From Mugil cephalus (lineage: Eukaryota > Chordata > Actinopteri > Mugiliformes > Mugilidae): a stretch of 64,000 nucleotides of DNA. The position numbers were made by a program, and so were the translations under genes. The DNA lies in assembly GCF_022458985.1 (NCBI RefSeq), contig NC_061771.1, positions 26,094,001 to 26,158,000 of the forward strand, in the 5' to 3' direction. The notes under the pieces were generated by a model that did not search any database, was not told the DNA's origin, and was given only the letters and a program-made list of their open reading frames with translations. Below, piece by piece: positions 1 through 11,390 of the stretch. Every line of letters begins with the position of its first letter. The first letter of the stretch is position 1.

Positions 1-742
1 TTTAAGACAAACAATACACAACAGCAATTAGATTGTATGGGGGTGAGCCACACACCAAGCACTACCACCCTCCTCCTCTCACTTTTGTTACACATAGTGT
101 TTTTAGGTTGTCCTTCTATCCCTCTCAACTCTCTGTGAATCAAACACACAACCCCGCGGAGCTATTTAAACTTAAATTAAAACATGATTGACGACCACCA
201 CTGACAGAACATGATACAACTATTAATAAAAAACACACAACTCATTTCAATTCTACACGAGTTAACACAAAAATACATTATAAAGAATGTAGCTGAAGTT
301 GAAGATACAGATACGCAGATAGACAGAATGTTTAAGAAATCACATATTATAGTATTTTTAGCTATAGTAAGAAATACATCATTGAAATTTAGTATTTCAC
401 ACATTTGTGTGTATTTTTTTGTGAGTAATCTCTAATTTTTGTTTGTAAGTTGTTGTCACTTTTTATATTATATTTTAATTAGTTATTGAGTTTTTTGATT
501 GATTAGAACTCGGCATAATAAGAATACTCCCATGAGTGTGTTATGATCTTACTTATCACCTCCTATATTACTTGTCGAGAGGGATATGTTTGTTTGTGGT
601 GTAAGGTTGAAAAGGATTATAGGTGATTTAAGGTTGGGGAGTTTGGTATTAATTTTGTGGTTGGGGAAAATTAAATGAAAAAAAAAAAAAAAAAAAAAAA
701 AAGTGGAGGAATATTGTAGAATGATTTAAATATAGATAGGAC
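1..742. other. AT-rich left edge, no gene
   Basis: No supportable gene. The stretch is AT-rich with a pure A run at about 680-702. Homology to the protease copies begins abruptly at about 743, so a rearrangement breakpoint lies here, inside what would be exon 2. Short open frames at 177-435 show no recognisable domain. Confidence 0.6.
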
Positions 743-1239
743 TAGAGCCTCCAAAACTAAATTTTTTTTTTGATAACCATTTTCACTGATACAGACGCTC
801 ATTGCATTACACGTTGACTCTCCAATGATCTTTTGTGCACATCCACCACTGTGCTCACTGTGGTACCTGAAAGAGAAAATGATCTTACTATGAGTTGGAA
901 CTTGGTGCTAAAATTGGTTCTGTGGTTTTACTCACTGGAACAACATAGTCACTCACTGCCTCAATGACTAAACATAGAGTTTTAGAAATCATTTATTACA
1001 GAAACACCCACAGCTCCAAATCACTCAACATATGTTAGAAGTATAAAAATATCGAGTAATGTCCTCTTTCCATGCATTGAATGAAGGGAGGGAATACAGT
1101 ACATTAAACCTTCAGAACTAGCATCTGATGGATCAACAAAAACATGATGTGGTCAAGTTTCCAAATGATGAAATCACATAAACATCATCCTCTACCTCAC
1201 GACCCACAGCATAACAATAAGCAGCGACAGACGAGCCAT
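743..1239 (-). pseudogene. P1: truncated S1 protease copy (exons 1-2 only)
   Basis: Exon 1 (about 1,201-1,239) encodes a signal peptide starting MARLSLLLIV, like the MARLTLLLVL of the intact copies. The partial exon 2 ends at its acceptor near 866 (revcomp CTTTCAG|GTACC) and carries the activation region with Lys-Arg, but a one-base deletion breaks the frame straight after it. Exon 2 is cut off at about 743, before the catalytic His, and exons 3-6 are absent to the left. The copy forms the left end of the palindrome whose right half holds P2. It cannot encode an active protease. Confidence 0.8.
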
Positions 1240-1934
1240 CGCTTTCCGTTCTGAATCCAGTGACTTCTGTCCAGTGGCACCGACCTTCTTTAAACATGTT
1301 CACCATCTCATGATGGTCATTGGAGCACCAATCAACAGAGCAGAGCTTTAATCAACAGAAATCACATTGTGAATGCAGCTCTACACATTCATGAAAAGTG
1401 TCATGAAACATTCAAGTCTTTTTTTTCCAAACACTGACAGTGAGCATCCAAAGAAAACGTAAAAAGAATAAAGTGACATCTGACGCGGCAGGAGTTGAAG
1501 GGTGTGCAGAAGGGTTGTGGCTCTCTGTTCTCTGAAGCTAATTTAGGTAAAGATAAACATCAACAGTCACACTTCTAAGATCATCTCCCAGGCGAAAACA
1601 CATCACTTCTACCCTGTAGGGTTACGGTGTAGACCATGGAAACTACACTGAAGCGAGTTTATATGACATATGTCCTCTCCATTCACCACATCAGAAAAGT
1701 AACAGACACTTTTCCAGTCATTTGCCCAAAATGGATTGTCATTGTTTTCACGTGTCTCAGCGACTAAGCAGCAAACACGGAAAATTTCCCTCTCAGACTT
1801 CAGCCTCAACAAACTCTCTACTCAGACGTCTTCTCTATGTTCTGTGCTGCAGAGATTCAGTTAAAGTTACCATCTGATCCAGCATTATAAACTTCAGCAC
1901 CAACATGAGCTGACTCAGTTCATCACGGTGTAAA

Positions 1935-2240
1935 GTACACAGAGACACACCACCGAGACCCAGCACAGAGACACAGCACAGAGACACAACACAGAACACA
2001 GCACAGAGAACACAACACAGAGACACAACACAGAGACACAGCACTGAACACAACACATAAACAGCAGCACAGAGACACAGCACAGAGACACAAACCCCCC
2101 CAAGAGACACCATCCAGAGACACAGCACAGAGACACAGCACAGAGAACAGCAACACAGAGACCCAACACAGAGGCACGACACAGAGACACAGCACTGAGA
2201 CCACAGCACAGAGACACAACACAGAGACAACAAACACAGC
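1935..2240. repeat. Degenerate ACAGAGACAC-type minisatellite (left arm)
   Basis: Irregular repeats of ACAGAGACACAGC and ACAGAGACACAAC. The opposite strand reads as Cys/Val/Leu/Ser-rich frames in several registers, a by-product of the repeat and not a gene. The mirrored array lies at about 5,047-5,235. Confidence 0.85.
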
Positions 2241-3322
2241 TGACAGTGTCCCATAGTATTTCAGTGGCGTAATAACTTAAACAATAACAGACACACCAGA
2301 AGCACAGGTATAGAAGCTTTGACTGGAGCCAGCCTCCAAAACTTAGTGCTAAATGTAAACAATCAGTTAAGTATTTGACTTCCTTACATATGACAGCTGG
2401 TCATGCTTTAGTAAGATTCCTGTTTTAATTATTTCATGTTGTACCTCCCCATGCATGGAGCCTTCATAGACGTATCTCACGTTCCCCGTATCACCTGTCG
2501 TACCGTTAGATAAAGAACGTTAGATAGAAGTCACTCATGCCAGATTGAGCGACCTTGCAGCTGGAAGAATACTGTATATATCACTATTGCTTATCACAAA
2601 GCTTAACACTGAGGTCTTTGTTCCACAGCGACAAAACCGTCTTTCACACCCTTTGAAAACTTATTTAATTACAAAGACCATTCAGTCTGTGTTAGTGACG
2701 TTTATATACTATTTAATGATGCTGGAAATGGATTTAGTTTATCTTGATTTCATTTAGTATTTTAACTTTTAATTTATTTATGTTACAGCCCAACTCACCT
2801 AGAAAAAATAAGGGACTAACGACAGATGAATTGTGACTGGACATGGTCGTGTAATAGTTTGATGGAACAACCTTTTTTGTATTGCAGCAACAGGAAACTT
2901 TTGAATCTGGTTTTATTGTTTAAAAATCTGGTTTTTATTGTAGTTCTATGGTGTTTTAGGAAAAAAGACATGTTTTATATAAAAAGTGAGTAAGTTTGTG
3001 GATGAGTGGCTTCGCCATGTGGTCACCTTATTCTTTAATCACACCAATGCAAATAGCTGTCTTTTCCACTCCACAACGCTGACAGATCGTTGTCCTCCAG
3101 CTCCCCTGCTAGAGGGTCCTCCATCCTTTGTGTTTTACTAAAACAAGCCTTTAACTGACCAGAATAATCTTTTCCCTCTAGTTTTTCTGTGAAACTCTAA
3201 CCTCCAAACAGCCGTGAACACCAAAAATTCACAAAAGAAAACTTTTGAAGAGGATTTCAAATCTTCTTTTGCAGATCCAGTATCAGATTTTCAAGAAACC
3301 CATCGATCCATTTTCTAACAGA

Positions 3323-4007
3323 CGTCAATTTCCTTGAATCCTTCCATAAGATATTTAGCTTCCGCCTCAGAACTAGTTTCATGTGGGTTTGCTTTGCAAG
3401 AATGTTCGAATTACATTAGTCCACGTGGTTGTTTATCTTTTTTATTAGGCTAAGTAGAGATTACCTGTGTGAGACGGTAACTGTCCAGTGAATAGTAGGA
3501 AACATTTTGCTCAGAGACGAACCAGAGGAAGAGCAGCAGACCTTTCTACAGGGAGGAGTGGCTCTCCCAGAGATAAGACGATGAGCTGCTGCTGCTGCTG
3601 CTGCTGGAAGTGTCAGAGAGACTCGTTCGTTTTCTAGAGTTGAGTTGACACAAGGAACCAGAGTCAGAATCACAATTTACTTGTCATTGAAACAGCAGCA
3701 CAATGACATCAAAAACTTATAAGGTTCATATCACATAAGAAAACCAAACATAAAACAGTAAACAATCGCACCCTCATTCAGTTTTTCCTAGCATGTAATG
3801 TAAGTATCCTGAGAATCGCTGCGTTCAGAAATATAAATTAATAATGCAAGTGCCTTCAGATACAATGACAGATAAATAGTAGTTCAAAATACATCTACTG
3901 GCAGTTAGTGCATGTTTACGTTCGTATAGAAATGACTTATGTAAAAGCTGCTTCTTATCCGTTTGAAGTAAAAGACAAAATATAAATGTGTTAAGAAATG
4001 AAATGTA
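3323..4007. other. Palindrome spacer
   Basis: Non-repeated centre between the two palindrome arms. It contains a short GCT/CTG run (about 3,583-3,606) and AT-rich sequence. No gene seen. Confidence 0.6.
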
Positions 4008-6400
4008 TGTAGAAAATGGATATCATGATTTGTGGAATTGATTCTGGATCATTCAAATGAAGACAGATTTGAATCCTCTTCAAAAGTTCTTGTGCATTTT
4101 GTGTCACGGCTGTTTGGAGTTAAAGTGTCACAGATAGAACAAAACAGAGGGGAAAGATTATTCTGGTCAGTGAAAGGCTTGGTTTGTAAAATACAAAGGA
4201 TGGAGCGACTCTATCAGGCGACTGGAGACAACATCTGTCTGCGTGTGGAGTGGAAAGACCTGTATTTGCATCTGTGGGGGGGGGGGTAGATAAAGAATAG
4301 GTACACAGGGTGAAGCACTCATCCACAACTGACTCCACTTTTTATAAAAAACATTTTATTTTATTCCTAACACCATGAGCTACATAAAACAGTTTTTAAA
4401 CAATAAAACCATCAATAGTTTCTGTTGCTGCAAACAAAAGTTTGTTCGTCAAACCTCTACAGACCATGTCATCACTTTCATCTGTCTGTTAGTCCCTTTA
4501 TCTAAGTGAGGTTTGGGCTGTAACATAAATTAAAAATGAAAAGTTGAAAATAATAAAATGACCAAATCAAAAGATAACTAAATCCATCTTCCAGCATCAT
4601 TAATAGTCTAACTCACTAACACAACAGAATGTCATTGAATTAAATAAGAGTTTCAAAGGTGAAAGACAATTTGTCGTGGAACAAAGACCTCAGTGTTAAG
4701 CTTTGTGATAAGCAAATAGTGAATAGTACATATTCTTTCAGCTCACAGGTCAAACTGATAGTGACTTCTATCTAACGTCTTATCTAACGGTACGACACGG
4801 TGCAGTGAACGGTCTATGAAGGCTCCATGCACTGGGAGGTACCACATGAAATAATTAAGAACTGAATCGTACTAAAGCCACTGACCAGAACTGTCATATG
4901 TAATGAGTCCACAATACTTCATGTGTTTGCATTATACTAAGTTTTGGAGCTGCTCCAGTCCAAGCTCTATACCTGTGCCTGGTGTGTTCTGTATTGTTTT
5001 ATGATATTTACACCACTGAAATACTAATGGGACACAAGTCCCAGCTGTGTTGTGTCCTCTGTGTTTGTGTCTCTGTGTTTGTGCTCTGTGTTGTGTCTCG
5101 TGTTGTGGTCCTCTGTGCTGTTCGTCTGTGTTGTGTCTCAGTGCTGTGTCTCTGTGCTGGCGTGTTTATGTGGTTTGTGTCTCAGTTCTGTGTCTCTGTG
5201 CTGTGTCTCTGTGTTGTGTCCCTGTGTACTTTACACAGTGATGAACTGATCTCAGCTCATGTTGGGAGCTGAGTTTATAAATGTGGATCAATAGTCACTT
5301 TCACTGAAATCATCTGCAGCACAAACATATAGAAAGGGAGAAGACGTCTGATAGAGAGTTTGTTTGAGGCTGAACATGGAAGAATTTTCTGATGTTTTTG
5401 CTTGTTGCTGAGACACGTGAACAACAAAAAAGAAAAAAAATAAAAAAAAAATAAATGAAAAAAAAAAAAAAAAAAAAAAAGATAAAGCGAGCGAAAGAAA
5501 TACAGTTTTGGGCAAATGACAGGAAAGTGTAGATGACATGTACTGATGTGGTGAATGAGACTGACATATAAAATTCTCCATCTTCAGTGTATTCCATAGG
5601 CTACAACCGTACCTCAGGGTAGAAGTGATGTTTTTTCCTGGAGATGATGATACTAGAAGTGTGCGGTTGATGTACTTTACATAAATTAGCTTCAGAGAAG
5701 AGAGCGCAACTTTGCATTAACTGTCCAGATGTCACTTTACTTTTTACTTTTCTTTGGATGCCTACTGTCAGTTTTGGAAAAAAAAGACTTGAAATGTTCA
5801 TGACTTCATCTTGCATGAATGTGTAAGCTCATTCCAGAGTGAGTCTGTTGATAAAGCTCTGCTCTGTGATGGCTGCTCCATGACCAACATGAGAAATGGT
5901 GAACATGGTTAAAAGATAGTGGCCACTGGAACAGAATCACTGGAAGAGGAACGAAGCGATGGCTCGCTGACGCTCCTTCTTGTTCTGCTGGTGGGTCGGT
6001 GAGTAGAGAATGAGATGTTTATGTGATTTCTTTCATTTGAAACTTGACCACTATCAACGTTTTGTTGGTCCATCAGTGTAGTTCTGAAGGTTTTAATGAA
6101 CTGTCCTCCCTCCCCTATTCAATGCAGGAAAGAGGACAATACAGATATTTTTATACTTTAACATGTTTGAGTAATTGGTGCTGTTGGGTGTTTTGTAATA
6201 AAGGATTTATCTAAACTCTATGTTTAGTCATGAGGCAGTGAGTGACTATGTTGTTCAGTGAGTAAAACCAACCAATTTTAGCACCAAGTTCCAACTAATA
6301 GAGGATCATTTTCTCTTTCAGGTACCCACATGAGCACGTGGTGGATTGTGCCACAAAAGGATCATCGGTGGTCAAGACAGTGGTAAGAAGAGCGTCAAGT
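4008..6400. repeat. Right arm of large palindrome
   Basis: Mirror image of 743-3,322. It includes the TGTGTCTCTGTGCTG-type minisatellite (5,047-5,235), an A-rich tract at about 5,424-5,482, and at its right end exon 1 and part of exon 2 of P2. The arm is slightly shorter than the left one, mainly because the minisatellite is shorter. Confidence 0.8.
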
Positions 6401-7760
6401 ATCACGTGAAAGTGAAATGGACCATGTCCAGTGTCAGTCATTTTAGGAGTACATACAGGTCAACTCAAAGCAGGTGGACATAACACACAACTTGAGATCT
6501 ACAAAGAATGTAAACAACACGGACACAACCGATATCATGTTTTCTGAAGTTGCCTGACGGAAGAGAAATTACTTCGACTTTCTAAATTCATATTCGTCTG
6601 TTGACTTGCTGACTGCAATGCAAGACTCCAAGTTGTGAGTAGTTAAACATGGTACTAATGTTTACTTTATTTAAATTCTTCCCATTTATTTTATTCAGTT
6701 TAATTCAAAACACATTTTTTATGCAACTGCATTGTTTTTAGTATAATCCCTAATAATGATTCACAGTCCAGAAGCTTCATAATCTAAAAATAACAATATA
6801 ATAGATTTTACAATAAGGGAAAATAATGTTAGCTACTCGACTGGCCTTCATTTTGTTTTCCTTTTTGTTTACTTGTCGCTTCTTTCTAGTGTGTAGTTCT
6901 GAACAAATATGAAACTGAGAAAATGATAAGTAAAAGTTTATTAGCGTTGAGCTTAGAACATTCTTCTTTTGGGATTATTTTTATTCAAGGGAAACAAAGT
7001 GCAGAATTGCAGGTTTTATGGATACCAGTAACCATGGGCCCTAATTATGAAAAGAGTGAGATTTTCTTGAATTATCATTTATCATCATTTTCAACTTACC
7101 ATACATATCAAGGGGCTGACATTTCATCTGTTAAAAATATAATAATAATATAAAAACATAAATACCCCAATCTGGACTGATTTTCCATTTTAACCATTTT
7201 AACAGGGCAATTTTAATTTTGAAAATTGAATGTTATTTATTTATATGGACTGGATTTGTGGTACGGTTTTCTGTGTCCAGATTACTTTCTATGTAGATTT
7301 CAATTCTCTTATTTCTTACTTTGTAGTTGACCAGCCAACACCAAACTCTCAATGTACAGATGTTAACGTCGTTGACTTCACTAAGCTGAAAGAACTTAAG
7401 AGAACACACCCACGTCATTACCAGCACTGGTTCTGTGGTCAGCGGTGAAAGGATGTCATCTCCTAGTGAGTTGATAACCAGCTACTGACCTGGAACATCT
7501 TCAATAGTTTAAATGAAAAAATGAGCACAAACCTTTCCAAAAACATGTCCTCTTTCCTCACAGGTGACTCTTGTGGAAGGAGTCGTGTTCAAAGAGACCA
7601 GCTCAATGTTTAATCAGCTTCAACCAGAAATGATACACATCAACTAAAGAAGCATTTGGATTACTAGACCTTTGTTATCAGACTATTCCTCATGGAATAC
7701 AAAGTGTTATTGCTCGAAGAGAAAAATTTAAGTCAACTCTTAACTCACTCTAGGTTAAAG
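5959..7760 (+). pseudogene. P2: inverted, inactivated S1 protease copy
   Basis: All exons of the family can be traced on the plus strand. Exon 1 (5,959 to about 5,998) has a one-base deletion in codon 3 that gives an early stop. Exon 2 starts at 6,322 and keeps the activation motif HKRIIGG. It then runs straight into exon 3 sequence near 6,420, with the catalytic-His segment and the intron missing. Exon 3 ends at about 6,634 (TT|GTGAGT). A decayed exon 4 lies near 6,989-7,065, exon 5 near 7,330-7,450 (HWFCGQ is kept, then a stop), and exon 6 starts near 7,568 with GDSCG in place of GDSGG. Frameshifts and stops make it non-functional. Its KR|IIGG site is useful as the probable ancestral state. 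It is head-to-head with P1. Confidence 0.85.
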
Positions 7761-10555
7761 GGGACATGACACTTAAACATAGTTATAATAATTTAAAGAA
7801 AGTCTCCCACACGCCCAAAAAGATTATATATGTTTTATCACTGATGCCAAAGGATTTTCAAAATCTTGCATTTAAGTTTCACTGTTAAAAACACAGGACC
7901 GTCTCCAACAACGGTTGTGTCGCCAGACCGTGACACATTGAATTGGTCGGCTGACTTTGCAGACACACTGAGAAGCTGCATTTTCATTGAAAAAATGAAA
8001 ACAAAAAGGGGAACAAAGACCAAAAAACTTGAGCTGGATTTATCTGTAAACAACAATTTTAACTGAAATCAATCTGTTTGCTGTTTGTTGATCAGCTGAA
8101 ACAAATTTTTTTATTTATTTTTTAAATACAGTACAGAACAAATACAAAATGAACAACAAAAAGATATGAACATATGTTTATTTGTGTGTGTGTGTGTGTG
8201 TGTGTTGTGTGTCGTGTGAGGCTATCATAATTAGTATGTTTAACACCAGTTAATACAATAATACAGGAATAATAAGATTATCACATTGTTATTTATATTA
8301 TAGTAAGCATATATAAGAGAACAAATGGAAGTAAAAATATGCTTACCGTTAATAAGTATTAAAAAAAGAAAGAGATAAAGATAATAAATAAACAAACAAA
8401 AAACCAACGAGACATATACACAAACAATTAATAAACTAGTGATAATAATTAACTATAGTGAAGGATATGAGAGATAGTGGAGGAGGAGGGAGGAAGGATG
8501 GGGAAGATAGATCAGTTTTTAAACTTAAAACTGTGTTGAAACACTTTGTATTTGATACAGAGACCCCAAGACAACCCCCTTTCCTATTGGTAGAAAAAAG
8601 AATGCATCCCATTAGACCAAACAGTAAAGATGTGTCAACGTTTCTACGGAAAAGGGAAAAGTTGTTGGAGTGACACAATATTCAGTTTATGGTGTGACTG
8701 CAGAGCCAAAAAGAAAAAAGACAGAGAATTGGAACTTTTAGATATTATTACTTATTGTTGCACCTGATGGTTTTGTCAATGGTAGTAAATAGGTGTACAA
8801 AAATGCGATGCATTCCTTCAATTTAATTGGAAATAGTTAAAAATACAGTTGCTGTTTGCTAAATTTGTCCATACGTCTTTTGATATTCCACTCTAGATTT
8901 ACATTCTAATTTCGAAAAATGGCTTGGATAGATAAAAGTTTGGGTTTTTCACAGCGAAACACCTCACTTTTTCCTACTCGGTTTTATGTTTTTAGTGTGG
9001 TTTTTAGTCCAGTGTGTTAATACAGTTTGTCAAAAATGAAAGGCCAATTGTAAAATGACACAGGTGATGTTGTTCTGAAAGAATGATACCAAAAAAGGAG
9101 GTAGACAGCTTTATAAGATGAAATATGAAAGGAAAACCAAAAGTAGTACACAAAAAACAGCCAATTATTTAAATAGTTTTTTAAAAACAGTGGGTTAATG
9201 TGGTGTCTCGGGTCCCTGCTGACCCACTGGGAACCAGCCTGATCAATGAACAAGTTCGAGTGGGATCTTAAGAATTTTGAAGGATTGCTATAAATCAAAG
9301 TTTTATACAAATGTTAGAGCACAAGTCGAGGATGAACTATTAACTTTAGATGTATAAAAACATTAATCAACCTTCTGTAAAGGTGGGTCCTTTAAATGCT
9401 CACCATACATTGTTGTCATTTCTTTTTCTTCCGCCGGGATAAATAGTACAAATATATATTTGTATCATCATTTTTACTTGTCTCTGACATCAGTGGAGTG
9501 AGGCTGAAAGCAGCAGAGAGAAAAATCAAGCTTCTGCCTCGTCCTCGAACAGATGTTCTCCCCTAAACTGCATCTTCTTCACTTGCATCCAAAGCACACG
9601 ACCGATCGATGACGGAGTATCGACAGTACGAACCAAAAAATGATCAATTTGTTTAAAATATGTAACACTTTCACTATGTTGGTGCATGTTCCTTTTGTTT
9701 CAAGTTCCCCTTTAAGGATTTTATGTCACAAAACTCTTCCAGAATAAATATCATGTGAGACTCCAACCGTGCATGAGACTTTGTTTTTCCTATGAAAAGC
9801 TGAAGCCAGGCTGTTTTTTGTTGTTTTTCACTTGTCCAATGAAAATGTACAATTATTTAAATATAAATTGCACCAGTTTTAATCTATATGGCTTACTAAC
9901 ATAAGTACGCTAGCAGTCAATTTAGAGCATCAGAGAAATACTGTTTTTTTATACCTGGTTGCCCGTCCTGCCAACATGCCCATTAACTACATTAGAAGCT
10001 ACAGATGGTGCTGAGTCACAGCCTGTTTTTAAACAGGCGTATGCATAAGTCAGTTAGTAGCACATGGAGCGGTCTGTCTCATCATATGTATTCAGGTCAA
10101 CAATATAGATTTCACTGATGAAAGCATTACTTTTTCCTAAACTGTGTTTTTAGTCAGTGACACATCTAGTTACTGAATGTAAATGAAAACAGAGGACTAC
10201 ATAGATAGTAACCGCAACCCTATTCATGTCATGACTTTTCAATATATAGCGTACTAACATGACATCACCAAAAATACATGCAACATTAGAAGATTAAACT
10301 CCAATGCACTCTTGGTGAGACTCCAGTTTGATCTAGAAAAAAGCTGATATATATCCAGGAATAAATGATGTCATAAAAACAGAGTACACTCAGTATTCAA
10401 GTCATTCGGACCAGGGCTAAAGGAGAAGAAGTAGAATTTGTTTTCAACACACTGCAAGGACTCTTATCGTCAAGCGTATTTATTACCTTAGTATTTTAAG
10501 ATTTTTTTAGTAGTAGTCATTTGGTATTTGGGCTGATGCAAATGCTTTCAACATG
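7761..10555. other. AT-rich 3' flank of P2, no gene
   Basis: No gene recognised. It holds a (TG)n run at about 8,185-8,204. Its 9,830-10,260 part is an inverted match to the 3' flank of the minus-strand genes (for example 53,850-54,100), as expected if P2 was duplicated together with downstream DNA. A noisy second copy occupies about 26.0-28.6 kb. Confidence 0.6.
8185..8216. repeat. (TG)n microsatellite
   Basis: Simple TG dinucleotide run that breaks down into TGTCGTG. The counterpart in the noisy block is at about 26,424-26,460. Confidence 0.9.
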
Positions 10556-10559
10556 TCAG

Positions 10560-11390
10560 GCCGGCACAAAGCAGTACTCAGATGCCAGAGGGGTGGAAAG
10601 TTAAGGTGACTTTATTTCACAGAATCTAACAGGGTGAGAACTCAAACAGAGTGTAAATAAAAGTGCTATGAAACAAACTCCTGACAACACGCTTGAAATC
10701 TTATCAAAGTAAAATCAACACCTCCAGAGGAGGAAAAAACAAAGAATACTCACGGCTATGAAAGCTAACAAACAAAAGCGCTCCCAAAAGGGAGGAAAAC
10801 TCACATACTAACTACACTAACGAACAAACTAACCTTGACCTAACGGGAGGAAAAATAAATTGTCCCTGACAAACAAAAGGGCTCCAAAAAGAGAGGACGC
10901 AAAACTGGTATGAATTAACTAAGAAATGAGGAAGAACTCCCAAAAAAACAGAGGAAAAGCAAAGATGGAACTAAACACAAAATCACTTCCAGAAGGAGGA
11001 AACAAAAAACATGGCCAAATTTCCTAATACAGAAAACTAATCACTAGAACTAAGCTAAGAAGTCACAAAGAAAAAATCACTCTTTCAAGATAAACTCAAG
11101 GCAGACTGTGGCATGATTCGGCAGGCACGGGTACAACTGACAAAAAATGGAAAAAAAAACAAACATCCTCACACTCACACAATCAGACCTGGGACACATA
11201 GGAAGTGCAAGTGACCTGAAACCAGAGGAGAGTTTACTTTTACTTTCCTTTCCTCAACTTCCTCCCCTCCAAAAATTAACAGCTGGAAATTACGAGACCA
11301 AACACACCAAAATAAGACATGACCACACCTTGCGGTGTACACCACACAGAGCCTAAAGGCAATGGCTAAAGGCAAAACAACAGTGTTTCA
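10560..11390. repeat. Dispersed repeat with gaggaaa/ctccaaaa motifs
   Basis: A-rich sequence with recurring GGCTCC(A)n-GAGGAAA-like blocks, ending near 11,390. It resembles the many non-autonomous interspersed repeats of teleosts, but I cannot name the family. A noisy copy is at about 28,640-29,350. No coding frame of note. Confidence 0.4.

Larger units (their letters stand above)
743..3322. repeat. Left arm of large palindrome
   Basis: This arm is the reverse complement, with scattered differences, of about 4,008-6,400. Anchors visible by eye are exon 1 of P1 (1,201-1,239) against exon 1 of P2 (5,959-5,998), the block at 2,290-2,340 against 4,925-4,990, and 3,120-3,320 against 4,010-4,200. 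The two arms are the shared 5' flank of two head-to-head protease genes. Arm similarity stops at about 3,322, leaving a spacer of about 680 bp. Confidence 0.8.

Noticed and set aside
1835..2254. Overlapping Cys/Val/Leu/Ser-rich minus-strand frames of 100-139 aa, and mirrored plus-strand frames near 5,047-5,272
   Set aside because: Generated in all three registers by the ACAGAGACAC minisatellite, so not genes.
8436..8678. Small overlapping frames on both strands at 7.8-8.7 kb
   Set aside because: No domains or conserved start context. The noisy copy at 26.7 kb cannot support them.
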